NCBI RefSeq assembly: GCF_021462265.1
Contig: NZ_JAJONF010000014.1
Coordinates: 148,607 to 212,606 of the forward strand
Direction of reading: 5' to 3'
Source of the DNA: Streptomyces shenzhenensis
GTDB taxonomy: Bacteria > Actinomycetota > Actinomycetes > Streptomycetales > Streptomycetaceae
Length of the DNA: 64,000 nucleotides
The translations under genes were made by a program, and so were the position numbers. Numbering within the stretch: the first letter of the stretch is position 1; each line of letters starts with the position of its first letter. Under the pieces are notes generated by a model. The model was given only the letters and a program-made list of their open reading frames with translations. It was not told the origin of the DNA and did no database searches. This document shows, piece after piece, positions 51,640 to 60,187 of the stretch.

Positions 51640-52020
51640 ACGTATGAGACCGCACGTGGCATGCGGCTTGGCGAAGACCTCGCGGAGCCCCCGGCTCATT
51701 GTTGGGCAGGCCGCGGTGAAGGTCTTCTTTCCCGGCCGGGGTGAGCATGGGGGCGTGGTGTTCGCTCTTGCCGACGTCCAGGCTGGGACAGATGCCGATG
51801 TCGCCGGTGTCGATCACGTGCTGTGTCCTCCGGTGGCACTCGCCCGGCTGCCACGGCACTGATCGCCACATCCACATGGCGAAAGGCCTCCGACCTGTGG
51901 ACAGGCCGGAGGTCATGCCTCTGACCAGCGGTCCGGCAGTGCCTTCGGAGATGGTGACACCACCCCGGGCCATGCGCTCGACAAGGGGAGGTGGTCATGT
52001 CAAGTCCGAAGGCCAGTAAC
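51640..52020 (-). mobile_element. Decayed IS110-family insertion sequence, left part only
   Basis: The region holds the first part of an IS110-type transposase gene (51645-51817) plus about 200 bp of its upstream non-coding end (51818-52020), which contains a strong hairpin at 51887-51912 (CCTCCG-A-CCTGT, GG, ACAGG-C-CGGAGG). No right end or flanking duplication could be found. The element is truncated, with a DUF3103 gene on one side and a lipase gene on the other. Confidence 0.55.
51645..51817 (-). pseudogene. N-terminal fragment of an IS110-family transposase
   Basis: From GTG 51817 the frame reads VIDTGDIGICPSLDVGKSEH then HAPMLTPAGKEDLHRGLPNN, closely following the DEDD/RuvC-like start of IS110 transposases, including the first catalytic aspartate in LDVGK. 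Near 51720 the frame shifts (the continuing LREVFAKPHATCGLIRQ is in another frame) and the rest of the protein, normally about 400 residues, is missing. It cannot be active. Confidence 0.65.
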
Positions 52021-52183
52021 CCCGTTGCGGGGCCGCGAAGACGGTAATGGGGGGAGCCGGTCCCGTCCACCGAGGCCCACCGGCTGTCCGCCGGGCGGGC
52101 GCGACGGTGTGGCGGCCTGGAGTGCGGTGTTTCACGCGCAGGCATCCGGGCCGCCCGGATGCCTGCGCGTGGCTGCGGGCCGG

Positions 52184-52978
52184 TCAGCTGTTGGCGTTGA
52201 GGAGGGGGTAGTAGCCGGAGGCGTGGCCGGTGGCGGTGGGGTGGTAGGACTCCCAGGTCGGTGAGATGACGATGGAGTGCAGCCAGCCGTCGCCCGAGCA
52301 CAGTTCGTGCCCGTTGAAGGTGGTGCGGACGTCACCGAAGGCGAAGCCGTGCGCGGCGGCCCTGCTCTGGATGACGCTGTCGAGGGTGTCAGAGGCCTCG
52401 TCGATCTTGCGGTGCTTGGTGTCGCTGAGCCCGACGCAGAAGACGTTGAGCGTGTAGAGGTGCGGGTAACCCAGCACGACGACCTTGGCGTTGGGGGCCT
52501 TGGCCCGGATCGCGTCGTAGGTGGCGTCGAGGCGTGCGGGCAGGGTGTTCTGCGCGTAACTCTCGGCCTGGTTGACCCGGTTGACGCAGTCGGAGTCCGA
52601 ATCCGTGGCGCAGGCCGTCATGACGTCGGCGAAGCCCGCGTCATTGCCGCCGATGGTGACCGAGACCAGGGTGGTGGCGGAGTTCAGCGGGCCGAGCTGC
52701 GAGTTCGTCACGTCCGTGGTGACCGCGCCGGAGCAGGCCGTGTCCGCGAAGGACGACGGGGCGTGCGCGTTCTTCCAGAGGTAGGGGTAGGAGCTGAAGC
52801 TGCGGTGGCAACTGCCGCTCGCGCTGTCGTAGTTGCCTGCGCCGTTGCCGGCGGAGTACGAGTCGCCCAGCGCGACGTAGACCGGGCCGGCGGCCTCGGC
52901 CGGAGCGGCCAGACCCAGGCTGACGAGTACTGCGGCGCCCAGGATTGCGAGCACGGACAGCGACTTGGTCGATCTCAC
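52184..52978 (-). CDS. Secreted SGNH/GDSL hydrolase (lipase/esterase)
   Basis: 264 residues from GTG 52978, with a perfect GGAGG upstream. A signal peptide (SLSVLAILGAAVLVSLGLAA) is followed by block I ALGDSYSAGNGAG near residue 36 with the nucleophile serine, block III IGGNDAGF near residue 112 and block V SYHPTATGH near residue 250 with the catalytic histidine. Cysteines (SCHR, DTACSG, DCVN, FCVG, ELCSGDG) suggest three disulfides, as in the S. coelicolor and S. rimosus type extracellular lipases. It should hydrolyse lipid or acyl esters outside the cell. Confidence 0.9.
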   Translation of the reverse strand: MRSTKSLSVLAILGAAVLVSLGLAAPAEAAGPVYVALGDSYSAGNGAGNYDSASGSCHRSFSSYPYLWKNAHAPSSFADTACSGAVTTDVTNSQLGPLNSATTLVSVTIGGNDAGFADVMTACATDSDSDCVNRVNQAESYAQNTLPARLDATYDAIRAKAPNAKVVVLGYPHLYTLNVFCVGLSDTKHRKIDEASDTLDSVIQSRAAAHGFAFGDVRTTFNGHELCSGDGWLHSIVISPTWESYHPTATGHASGYYPLLNANS

Positions 52979-53248
52979 GGGACCTCCAGAAGCGGGATGT
53001 CGGATTCCAGCGGGCGGTGCACGAGAAGATGCGCTTAAGTGACGTGGGCATGACAGGTCAACCCTCTTGGCACTCCGCGTTCGCACCCTGGTCTCAAGGA
53101 GTGGAACCAGGGGTGGGTACAGGGAGAGGGCTGCCGCGAGAGGGTGGTGATGCCCCGGTGGGGCCGGTGGGGCGGGGTGGGTGCCATGGCCGACGCGGCC
53201 GGCGGGACCGTCAGCGCATGCCGGTGCTGTACGTGGTCGGCGTTCCGG

Positions 53249-53716
53249 TCACGCCCTTGGGGGCGGGAGTTGAGGTATGCGCGCCGCCGGCGTCATAGGT
53301 GAATGTCCTGGCGCGGTCGGGTGACCTGCGGTGTGCCTCGCCGTGCTCGGTGCGGACGCGGCCGTCGACGGTCGCGCCGGAGTCGCGGGTGCCGTGCGCG
53401 CCGTGGATGCCGCGTGCGCGACGGCGGTGGGACGGCGGCCTGTGTGAGGTGCTCTCGACGCGTTGCGGCTGCCGGGAGTTGCGCTCGAGTGCCCTGTGGC
53501 GGTCACGCCGTCGGGGGAGTTGGTGGCGGTGGGGCGGGGCTCGGCGGACGTCGGGCGGTTGCCCGGCGAGGACCCGCCCGGGGAGGCGGTGGAGTGTGGC
53601 GTGGGGCCGGTGCGAGTGGTGAGGGGTGTGGGTGCGGTTGCCGTTGTCGTTGTCGGGCCGGACGCTGTGGCGATCGGTCCCGTGCGTCTCGCAGTGCTGG
53701 ACTTCTTGATCCGCAT
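53249..53716 (-). CDS. Uncertain Thr/Pro/Ser-rich ORF behind a strong ribosome-binding site
   Basis: ATG 53716 is preceded by AGGAGGA at ideal spacing and begins MRIKKSSTARRTGPIATAS. The continuing frame is a low-complexity Thr/Pro/Ser/Ala chain of about 155 residues. After the first dozen codons, the minus frame one base over has much higher G/C at third positions and ends in ARTFTYDAGGAHTSTP..., so a frameshift soon after the start is likely. A plus-strand frame with strong G third positions also overlaps. The true product is unclear. Confidence 0.3.
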   Translation of the reverse strand: MRIKKSSTARRTGPIATASGPTTTTATAPTPLTTRTGPTPHSTASPGGSSPGNRPTSAEPRPTATNSPDGVTATGHSSATPGSRNASRAPHTGRRPTAVAHAASTARTAPATPARPSTAASAPSTARHTAGHPTAPGHSPMTPAARIPQLPPPRA

Positions 53717-54189
53717 GCGTTCCTCCTGTGGGGGGATGCGGGTCAGAGGGGAGACTGGGTGCAGCACGAGCCCACCGGTGGGTGGGTCGGACGTGTTCCT
53801 GACAATTTCACTACTGAAGTATCGTGAGCGAAGGGGGTGTCGGCAAGGCATCGGCCACAGAATTTACGCGCGTAACACCTTGCTCTCCAGCGCATCTCCG
53901 GCGGCCTCGACCGCCGCTGCGGGCGCACTCGTCACCGGGTGCCAGGGGTGCCAGGGGTGCCAGGGGGTGCGAGGCGGGTGCGTGGCAGCGTCTGCGCAAG
54001 TCCCTGCCGGCCGAGCTGCACGCACTCGGCGCCCGGACGGGTCGAGGGCGGTGATCGACGGTTCTCGCGTGCGTGCCACGAAGGGCGGCCCCAAACCGGA
54101 CCGAGGCCGGTCGACCGTGCCCGATCAGGCTCCAGGCATCGTCGGGTGTCGTGGGCCCGGGTGAACACGCCCGCCGAGTGGTTGGGACA
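53717..54189. other. Gap before the frameshifted regulator
   Basis: About 470 bp with no intact gene. The segment 53800-53830 is AT-richer and may be the promoter of the small minus-strand ORF. Short repeats of GGGTGCCAG occur at 53938-53966. The missing N-terminal DJ-1-like part of the following regulator would be expected here but is not recognisable. Confidence 0.35.
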
Positions 54190-54915
54190 CCTTGATCGTC
54201 CGTGCCCCGCCGGCCCGCGGTGCTGGACAGCATCCGTCGGGCGCACGCGCGCGGCGCGCGCCTGGCCGGGTTCTGCAGCGGCGCCTTCACCCTGGCCGAG
54301 GCCGGAGGCCTCGACGGCCGCCGGGCCCACAGCCCACTGGCAGTGGGCGGACTCCTTCCGCGCCCGCTTCCCCGCCGTCCACCTCGAACCGGACGTGCTG
54401 TTCGTGGACGACGGCGACATCCTCACCGCCGCCGGAAGCGCGGCCGCACTCGACCTCGGGCTGCACGTGGTCCGCCGCGACCACGGCGCCGAGATCGCCG
54501 ACTCCGTCAGCCGGCGACTGGTCTTCGCGGCCCACCGCGACGGCGGACAGCGGCAGTTCGTCGAGCGTCCCATGCCCGACCTCCCCGACGAGTCCCTGGC
54601 GCCGGTCCTGGCCTGGGCGCAGGAACGGCTCGACCCGCCACTCACGATCGCGGACCTCGCGGCGCGGGCGGAGGTCAGCACGGCGACCCTGCACCGCCGC
54701 TTCCGGACACAGCTGGGAACAACCCGCTGGTGTGGCTCACGGGCGAGCGTCTCGCCCTGGCCTGCCGGTTGATCGAGCGGGGCGAGTCACGCTTCGAGGT
54801 GGCCGCGCGGCGCAGCGGCCTGGGCACCGCTGCCAACCTGCGCACACTGATGCGGCGCGAGACGGGCATCACCCCGTCCGCGTACCAGCCCCGGTTCGGA
54901 CCCGACGTGAACTGA
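54190..54915 (+). pseudogene. GlxA/AraC-type regulator, truncated and frameshifted twice
   Basis: Three segments join only by shifting frame. AVLDSIRRAHARGARLAGFC (residual DJ-1/PfpI domain, nucleophile cysteine) leads into a +1 shift in a CCC run near 54335, giving HWQWADSFRARFPAVHLEPD, ALDLGLHVVRRDHGAEIAD and an AraC helix-turn-helix. A missing C near 54725 then returns to the first frame, ending GERLALACRLIERGE, TAANLRTLMRRETGITPSAY. About 100 N-terminal residues are lost. The two single-base changes are in C runs and cancel, so sequencing error is possible for them but not for the truncation. Confidence 0.7.
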
Positions 54916-55015
54916 CGCCGGGCACCTCCATGCCGGCAAGGCAGCCGAAGGGGCACGCGATCGAGTCCGCCGAAAACGAACCCGCGCTCAACGCAAGTGG
55001 TGCGGCAGCGGCGCC

Positions 55016-57073
55016 TCAGTCCTCCGGTGGCGAGTTCGGCCGGGTCGGTGTGGACGGCGTGGCCGGTTGTCGCAGCAGTTGTTCGATGAGGCGTTCCTTG
55101 GCGAGGGCGAGGTGGCGCCGGTAGGTGCCGTAGGGCACCCCGAGCCGTCGGGCGGCGGCCTTGTGGGTACGGGAGGCCGTGATGTAGGCGGCGGTGACAG
55201 CCTCGTGGGCTCTCACGCCCGCGGGGTCGGTCTGTATCGCGTCGAGGGCGGTGATGATGGCGCCGCGCAGGTCCGCGGCCGGGTCGGGTGAACCCGGCGT
55301 GACGAGATGGGAGTTCAGCAGGACGCTGGTGGCGAATTCGCGGGGGGTGCGCCAGGTGCGCAGCGCTTCGACCACGCCGTCCGCGAACGCCGCGCGCGGC
55401 AGCCGGCCGCCTGCGGCACTCGTGGTGGCAGTCGCGGGCCACGTCGCCACGGGTGCGGCCGCGGCGCGAGCCCGGTGCTGCACCCACTGTTCCACCGTCT
55501 GCCGTCGCCAGTCCCGGCCGAAGATGTGGTGTTGCCTCCCGCCGACGTCCACGGCCGCGAGCTCCGGCATTCCGGCCTTGGCGAGGTAGCGCCCCCACCG
55601 GTCGGCGTCCTCGAAGACGGTGAAGGTCACCGCGCGTCCGTGGGCACGCATCTCCTCGCCGATGGCGCGCCGGCTGATGAGCTCCATCAGGGGTGAGGGC
55701 CGCTGCTGCCCGCCGGGTTGCACCGCGAAACGGCGGATGCCCAGGTGCTGGCCCGGCCGCAGGGAAGCGACCGCCTCCACGAGGTTCCAGACCGCTGCGA
55801 TCACCGGGTCCGCCGCGAGGTCCTCGGGCCGTGGCGCATCCAGCCGCAGGCCGGCCATGAACGACACGGGTGCGGGCGAGCCCGCGTGGCGGTGGACGCG
55901 GAAGGCCTCCGGCTGGTGCCGCACCCAGTGCGCGACCGCGGCCGCCGACGCCGGGCCTTCCGCTTCCTCGGCCATGCGCAGCACGCCGGGCACGTCTTCG
56001 GGCCGGAGCGGAGTGTCTTCGATGTGCGGGTGCGTCCGGTAGTTGTAAAGGCTGTCCGGGCCGCCGTGGTTGCGGAACAGGAACATCCACTCCGCGACCC
56101 GCAGCAGCGCGTCGTCCTCGGCCGCGCCGCGCACGGCCCGCAGGCCCGCGAGTGATACGCGGACGCGGACGTCGTCGTATCGTGCGGGGTCCCGCCAGCG
56201 CAGGTCGGCCTCGAGGGTGGCCCGCACGGCGTCGTGCGGGTGCAGCCCTTCGGGCGTGGCCTCGATGTAGGGCAGCTGACGCAGCCAGGCGAACACCGTG
56301 TCGGTGTCCTCGTCGCCCAGCACCGCGCGCAGCAGGGGCTCGCGGGTGACGTAGGCCTGCGCGACGACCTCGAGGGCTCGCCGGTGGACGGCGCTGGGCA
56401 GGTCCCCCACCAGCCGCTCGACCAGGGTCGTCAGGACGTCGCCGGTCGGCTCCCACGGCGCGCCGGGTTCGGCCGGTGGCACGGAGGCGGCCAGCGAGAG
56501 GGCGAGCGGGCTGCCTCCCGCGAAGGCGACGAAGGCGTCGCACTGCTCGGCGGGGACGCCCCGAACGGCGAGCAGGGCGCGGGACTGGGCGGCGTCCAGC
56601 GGCCGCACGGGCAGTGCCGTGAAGAGCTGCGCCCATCCAGGATCCAGCGACCATTCGGCGTCAGGGGCGATCCTGCTGGCCACCATGACGATCGCGCGGT
56701 CGGCGAGCCGCAGCAGGAAGGTCTCGCGCAGCCACGCTTCGAGTGGCTGACACTGCTCGAAGGTGTCGATGAGCAGCACGGTGCCGGGTTCGGCGCACGC
56801 CGGGGCCGCGGCCTCCTCCAGCCGGCGCGGGTCGGCGTCGAGGAACCGTCCGTCCACCCGCACCACGTGGCGGCCGGAGAGTTCGGCCTGCCGGGCGGCC
56901 CAGCGCAGCAGCGAGGACTTGCCGATGCCGCCGGGACCGTGGAGGTAGGCCACGGGCGGCGCGTCCGGGGCGCCCGACAGCATCCGGTCGAGCACCGCCC
57001 GCTCCGGTTCCCGGCCCACCAGCGCATCGGCCCGTGCCGCGGCCAGCCGGTCCGCCAGTCCCGCCGCTCCCAA
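55016..57073 (-). CDS. STAND-type ATPase with C-terminal helix-turn-helix-like domain
   Basis: 685 residues. Residues 1-280 are a P-loop NTPase: VGREPERAVLDRML near residue 19, Walker A HGPGGIGKSSLLRW near residue 45, Walker B TVLLIDTFEQC near residue 98, and VASRIAP near residue 130. A winged-helix-like part follows (LPYIEATPEGLHPHDAVRAT). Residues 400-540 recall GNAT-like folds seen in related actinomycete ATPases (LGIRRFAVQPGGQQRPSP, FTVFEDADRWGRYLAKAGM). The C-terminus has HKAAARRLGVPYGTYRRHLA, a sigma-region-4-like DNA-binding helix. This is a large signalling or regulatory switch with no partner gene nearby. Confidence 0.7.
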   Translation of the reverse strand: MGAAGLADRLAAARADALVGREPERAVLDRMLSGAPDAPPVAYLHGPGGIGKSSLLRWAARQAELSGRHVVRVDGRFLDADPRRLEEAAAPACAEPGTVLLIDTFEQCQPLEAWLRETFLLRLADRAIVMVASRIAPDAEWSLDPGWAQLFTALPVRPLDAAQSRALLAVRGVPAEQCDAFVAFAGGSPLALSLAASVPPAEPGAPWEPTGDVLTTLVERLVGDLPSAVHRRALEVVAQAYVTREPLLRAVLGDEDTDTVFAWLRQLPYIEATPEGLHPHDAVRATLEADLRWRDPARYDDVRVRVSLAGLRAVRGAAEDDALLRVAEWMFLFRNHGGPDSLYNYRTHPHIEDTPLRPEDVPGVLRMAEEAEGPASAAAVAHWVRHQPEAFRVHRHAGSPAPVSFMAGLRLDAPRPEDLAADPVIAAVWNLVEAVASLRPGQHLGIRRFAVQPGGQQRPSPLMELISRRAIGEEMRAHGRAVTFTVFEDADRWGRYLAKAGMPELAAVDVGGRQHHIFGRDWRRQTVEQWVQHRARAAAAPVATWPATATTSAAGGRLPRAAFADGVVEALRTWRTPREFATSVLLNSHLVTPGSPDPAADLRGAIITALDAIQTDPAGVRAHEAVTAAYITASRTHKAAARRLGVPYGTYRRHLALAKERLIEQLLRQPATPSTPTRPNSPPED

Positions 57074-57263
57074 TCCGCGCTCCTCTGCTTCTGTGCCGTC
57101 TCCACGCCCTGGACACCGCCGGCCTGTTCACAGCTGCGCCGCCGGGCTGCTCCTCATGGTCGCGCCGCTCAGCCCGGCTTCACCGGCGAGCGCCGCGGCC
57201 GGCCCGGTATCCGGCCGCCGCCTGACCCGCCGCGGTCTGCGGACTCCGACGTGTCCCGAGTCC

Positions 57264-57767
57264 TCATGCTCCACCTCTGCGGCGGCGGGACCCGGCCGAG
57301 CGAGGCGGCGTCGAGCGCATGTGGTCGCGCACCGGCGCCAGCAGACCGGCGAGAGCCCTGACGTCGTCGCGTGAAAGCGGCTCGAACAGGAGGCCGCTGA
57401 CCACCTCGACGTGCCCCGGCAACACCTTCGCAAGCAGCTCACGCCCGGCGTCGGTGATGGTGACGGTGATGCTTCGCTCGTCCTCCAGCGAGGGAGCCCG
57501 GACGACCAAGCCCTCCTTTTCGAGCAGACCTGCCTGGTACGTCAGGCCACTGCGGCTGTAGACGACGCCGTCGGCCAGGTCCGTCATGCGCTGACTGCCC
57601 GTCGGCGAGTCTCCAAGGCGGGCCAGCAGCTGGAACTGCACATAACTGAGATCGCCGCTCTCGCGCAGCTGCTGCTCGACCGCGTGCCGGAGCAGGCTGG
57701 TCACTTCGATGAGGTCGAAGTAGGCGCCGAGCTGTACGGGGTCGAGTGACGGCGGTTGATCAGGCAT
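57264..57767 (-). CDS. MarR family transcriptional regulator
   Basis: 167 residues. The winged helix spans SYVQFQLLARLGDSP, MTDLADGVVYSRSGLTYQAG, LLEKEGLVVRAPSLEDERS, with dimerisation helices at both ends. A perfect 14-bp palindrome CTTCGAATTCGAAG starts 16 bp upstream of its start codon, and two more copies precede the oxidoreductase gene at 58797. It is the likely repressor of itself, the cupin gene and the oxidoreductase, released by a phenolic or quinone-like ligand. Confidence 0.88.
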   Translation of the reverse strand: MPDQPPSLDPVQLGAYFDLIEVTSLLRHAVEQQLRESGDLSYVQFQLLARLGDSPTGSQRMTDLADGVVYSRSGLTYQAGLLEKEGLVVRAPSLEDERSITVTITDAGRELLAKVLPGHVEVVSGLLFEPLSRDDVRALAGLLAPVRDHMRSTPPRSAGSRRRRGGA

Positions 57768-57782
57768 GACCGGAGTCTACTG

Positions 57783-57796
57783 CTTCGAATTCGAAG
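57783..57796. promoter_or_regulatory. MarR operator 1 (CTTCGAATTCGAAG)
   Basis: A perfect 14-bp palindrome between the divergent MarR gene (start 57767) and the cupin gene (start 57982). It is identical to the cores of the two sites at 58712-58764, showing a shared regulator. Confidence 0.8.
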
Positions 57797-57981
57797 AGTG
57801 TGGTGGGGCGGACCGGACGGACGCGCGTCTCCCGGGCCCGATGCCGTGACCTCCTGAGCGCACGGTGTGGGCAGCGTTGGGCCCGACTGAGCACCGCAGA
57901 AGACGGAGATCGGGCAGTGGTGCGGCGCAGGGTTGCGAGCAGGAGGACGGCGCCGCCGCCCGCGAATCCCGAGGACCGGTC

Positions 57982-58449
57982 ATGACCATCCCCTATCTCG
58001 CGCAACGCGAGGACCAGCAGCAGCTCGAGTGGATCGGCGGGAGTGTCTTCAGCGTCCTGCTCGACGCCGAGGCGACCGGTGGGCAGCTGACCGTCGGCCG
58101 CTTCGATGTCAGCAAGGGCGAGGCGCCGCCGTTCCACGTGCACAACAACGAGGACGAGGTCTTCCTGCTCCTGTCCGGTTCGGCGCTGGTGTGGGCCGAC
58201 GACGAGGAGCACGAGTTGCGGGAGGGCGGCATCGTCTTCCTGCCCCGGCGCATCCCGCACGGTTACCGCATCACCTCCGAGAAGGCGGACCTGCTGCTCG
58301 TCTCGACCCCCGGTGGACTGGAGAAGATGTTCCGCCACGCGGGCCGTGACCTTCGTGAGCCGCGCCCGGAGGGTTTCGAGATCCCCGCGCAGCTGCTCGC
58401 CGAAGCCGCGGAACTCTCGGGCAACGTCGTCCTCGGCCCTCCCCGGTGA
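57982..58449 (+). CDS. Cupin domain protein (quercetin dioxygenase-like)
   Basis: 155 residues from ATG 57982. A single cupin barrel: PPFHVHNNEDEVFLLLSG near residue 48 gives the metal-binding H, H, E set, and GGIVFLPRRIPHGYRI near residue 81 gives the second motif with its histidine. It could be a small dioxygenase or isomerase for a phenolic substrate. It is divergent from the MarR gene and is followed by a decayed flavin reductase gene and a quinone oxidoreductase gene, so the locus seems to handle quinones or flavonoid-like compounds. Confidence 0.83.
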   Translation: MTIPYLAQREDQQQLEWIGGSVFSVLLDAEATGGQLTVGRFDVSKGEAPPFHVHNNEDEVFLLLSGSALVWADDEEHELREGGIVFLPRRIPHGYRITSEKADLLLVSTPGGLEKMFRHAGRDLREPRPEGFEIPAQLLAEAAELSGNVVLGPPR

Positions 58450-58498
58450 CGGCACCGGGGCCCGGCCGCAGGGAAGAACTTCCGGCCACGGCGCCGGG

Positions 58499-58699
58499 AT
58501 GAGCACCGCCGCGTGGAGTCCGGTGTCCTTGGCCGTCGTGAGCGCGGGTGCCGGCTGTCCGCGTCCGACTCGCCTGCTCGCGGACCGGGTCGCCGAGGCC
58601 GTGTGCCGGTCGCCGGCGGCCGGCGGTGCGCGCGCCCAGGCGGAGGTGGTGGACCTGCACCGGCTGGCGGCCGACCTCGCCCGCTCACACCGGCAGTGA
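58499..58699 (+). pseudogene. N-terminal remnant of an FMN reductase (CE1759-like)
   Basis: From ATG 58499 the frame encodes SLAVVSAGAGCPRPTRLLAD and QAEVVDLHRLAADLA, matching the first third of NAD(P)H-dependent FMN reductases of the CE1759 type, then stops at 58699 after about 66 codons instead of about 200. It seems cut off before the flavin-binding loops. It lies between the cupin and the quinone oxidoreductase genes, so a three-enzyme redox unit may have existed. Confidence 0.55.
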
Positions 58700-58711
58700 C
58701 CGACCACCACT

Positions 58712-58764
58712 TGCTTCGAATTCGAAGCAGGGGTAGTCTCCTCACAGTTGCTTCGAATTCGAAG
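58712..58764. promoter_or_regulatory. MarR operators 2 and 3 before the quinone oxidoreductase gene
   Basis: TGCTTCGAATTCGAAGCA at 58712-58729 is a perfect 18-bp palindrome. CTTCGAATTCGAAG at 58751-58764 is the same 14-bp core, 36 bp downstream (core to core). Both lie within 90 bp of the ATG at 58797, around the expected promoter. Confidence 0.8.
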
Positions 58765-58796
58765 TAGCTCGGATCGCAGTGAAGGTGAGAACCGCC

Positions 58797-59741
58797 ATGA
58801 AGGCAGTGCGTTTCCACGAGTACGGTGACCCCGGCGTCCTGCGCCACGAGGACGTGGAGCTTCCCGTCCCCGGGGCCGGTGAGGTCCGCATCCGGGTCGC
58901 CGCGACGTCGTTCAACTCCGTCGACGGCAACATCCGCGGCGGCTTCATGCGCGGCCCCATCCCGGTGGTGCTGCCGCACACGCCCGGCATCGACGTCGCC
59001 GGCACCGTCGACGCGCTCGGCGAAGACATCCACGGCCTCGCGGTCGGCGACCAGGTCATTGGCTTCCTGCCGATGGACAAGCCGGGCGCCGCCGCCGAGT
59101 ACGTCCTCGCCCCGGCCGGGATCCTCACGGCAGCACCGAAGAACGTCCCGCTGGCCGATGCCGCCGCGCTGCCGCTGGTGGGTCTGACCGCCTACCAGGC
59201 GCTGTTCGACCACGGCAAGCTGACCGCCGGGCAACGCGTGCTGGTCAACGGCGCGGGCGGCGCCGTCGGCGGCTATGCCGTGCAGCTGGCCAAGAACGCC
59301 GGCGCCCACGTGATCGCCACGGCCAGCCCGCGCAGCAGCGAGGCGGTCACATCCGCCGGCGCCGACGAGGTCATCGACCACACCACCACCAGCCTGACCG
59401 ACGCGGTGACCGAGCCGGTCGACGTCGCACTCAACCTCGCACCGGTCGATCCGGCCGAGCTGGCCGCACTGCTCACCCTGGTCCGACCCGGCGGTGTCGT
59501 CGTCAACACCACGGTGTGGATGCCCGCCCCCAGCGACGAGGAACGCGGCGTGCGCGGCATCGACCTGTTCGTCAACAGCGACGCCGGCCAGCTGGCGCAG
59601 CTGGTCGCGCAGACCGACCGCGGCGAGCTGCGCGTCGACATCGGCGAGCGGGTGCCGCTGGCCGAACTGCCGGCGCTGCACGCACGAGCCGCCGAAGGCA
59701 CGGTGCACGGCAAGGTCATCGTCGTCCCGTCCACCGCCTGA
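58797..59741 (+). CDS. Zinc-type quinone oxidoreductase (MDR, QOR-like)
   Basis: 314 residues from ATG 58797. It lacks the structural zinc lobe. VRFHEYGDPGVLRHEDVELP is the standard start, LPHTPGIDVAGTVDALG near residue 60, VLVNGAGGAVGGYAVQLAK near residue 146 binds NADPH, and GTVHGKVIVVP is the usual end. It reduces quinones or enones in the cytosol. Two MarR palindromes in its promoter indicate induction by such compounds through the MarR protein encoded 1 kb away. Confidence 0.88.
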   Translation: MKAVRFHEYGDPGVLRHEDVELPVPGAGEVRIRVAATSFNSVDGNIRGGFMRGPIPVVLPHTPGIDVAGTVDALGEDIHGLAVGDQVIGFLPMDKPGAAAEYVLAPAGILTAAPKNVPLADAAALPLVGLTAYQALFDHGKLTAGQRVLVNGAGGAVGGYAVQLAKNAGAHVIATASPRSSEAVTSAGADEVIDHTTTSLTDAVTEPVDVALNLAPVDPAELAALLTLVRPGGVVVNTTVWMPAPSDEERGVRGIDLFVNSDAGQLAQLVAQTDRGELRVDIGERVPLAELPALHARAAEGTVHGKVIVVPSTA

Positions 59742-59759
59742 CCCCGGAAGACAGGGACC

Positions 59760-60020
59760 ATGTCACTCGGTCCGGATCCCGAAAGAGCCGCGGCGCCGGC
59801 CCCGATGGCCGCCGCGATGGCGGACACCGCACCACCGGCCGTAGGCGACGCCGCGGCGCGCGCCCTGTAGGAGTCGATCAACGGCGCCGCGGGAACCGCC
59901 CAGCCGATCCCCGCCGACGTCAAGACCGGCGAGCACTACGCGACCGCCGGCGACGGCGCGCAGATCCAGATGCGCTGGTACGCCAAGGACGGCGCCGCCC
60001 CGGGCCCGGCGGTGACCACG
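59760..60020 (+). pseudogene. N-terminal remnant of an alpha/beta hydrolase (esterase) gene
   Basis: A frame from ATG 59760 has an in-frame TAG (after AARAL) and continues ESINGAAGTAQPIPADVK, HYATAGDGAQIQMRWYAKDG. These are typical first residues of hormone-sensitive-lipase-like esterases before the HGGG motif. The sequence then departs (TTSTVWTPVEPP) and the hydrolase core is missing. Confidence 0.5.
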
Positions 60021-60187
60021 TCGACGGTGTGGACTCCGGTCGAGCCCCCACGCAGCAGGCGGGCGAGGGCGAACCCGAGCGGCTGGACGGCAAGCCTTTC
60101 GACCGTGGTCGAAATGTGTGACTGGTGCGGGCCGTCCGCTGCAGACTCGGTGAGCGGAGTCAACCTGTGCGAACCGAGGGGGAGTAC

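Noticed and set aside
57074..57263. Possible small secreted peptide between the ATPase and MarR genes
   Set aside because: A short frame with an Ala/Pro-rich start exists, but there is no ribosome-binding site, no conserved motif and frames compete on both strands.
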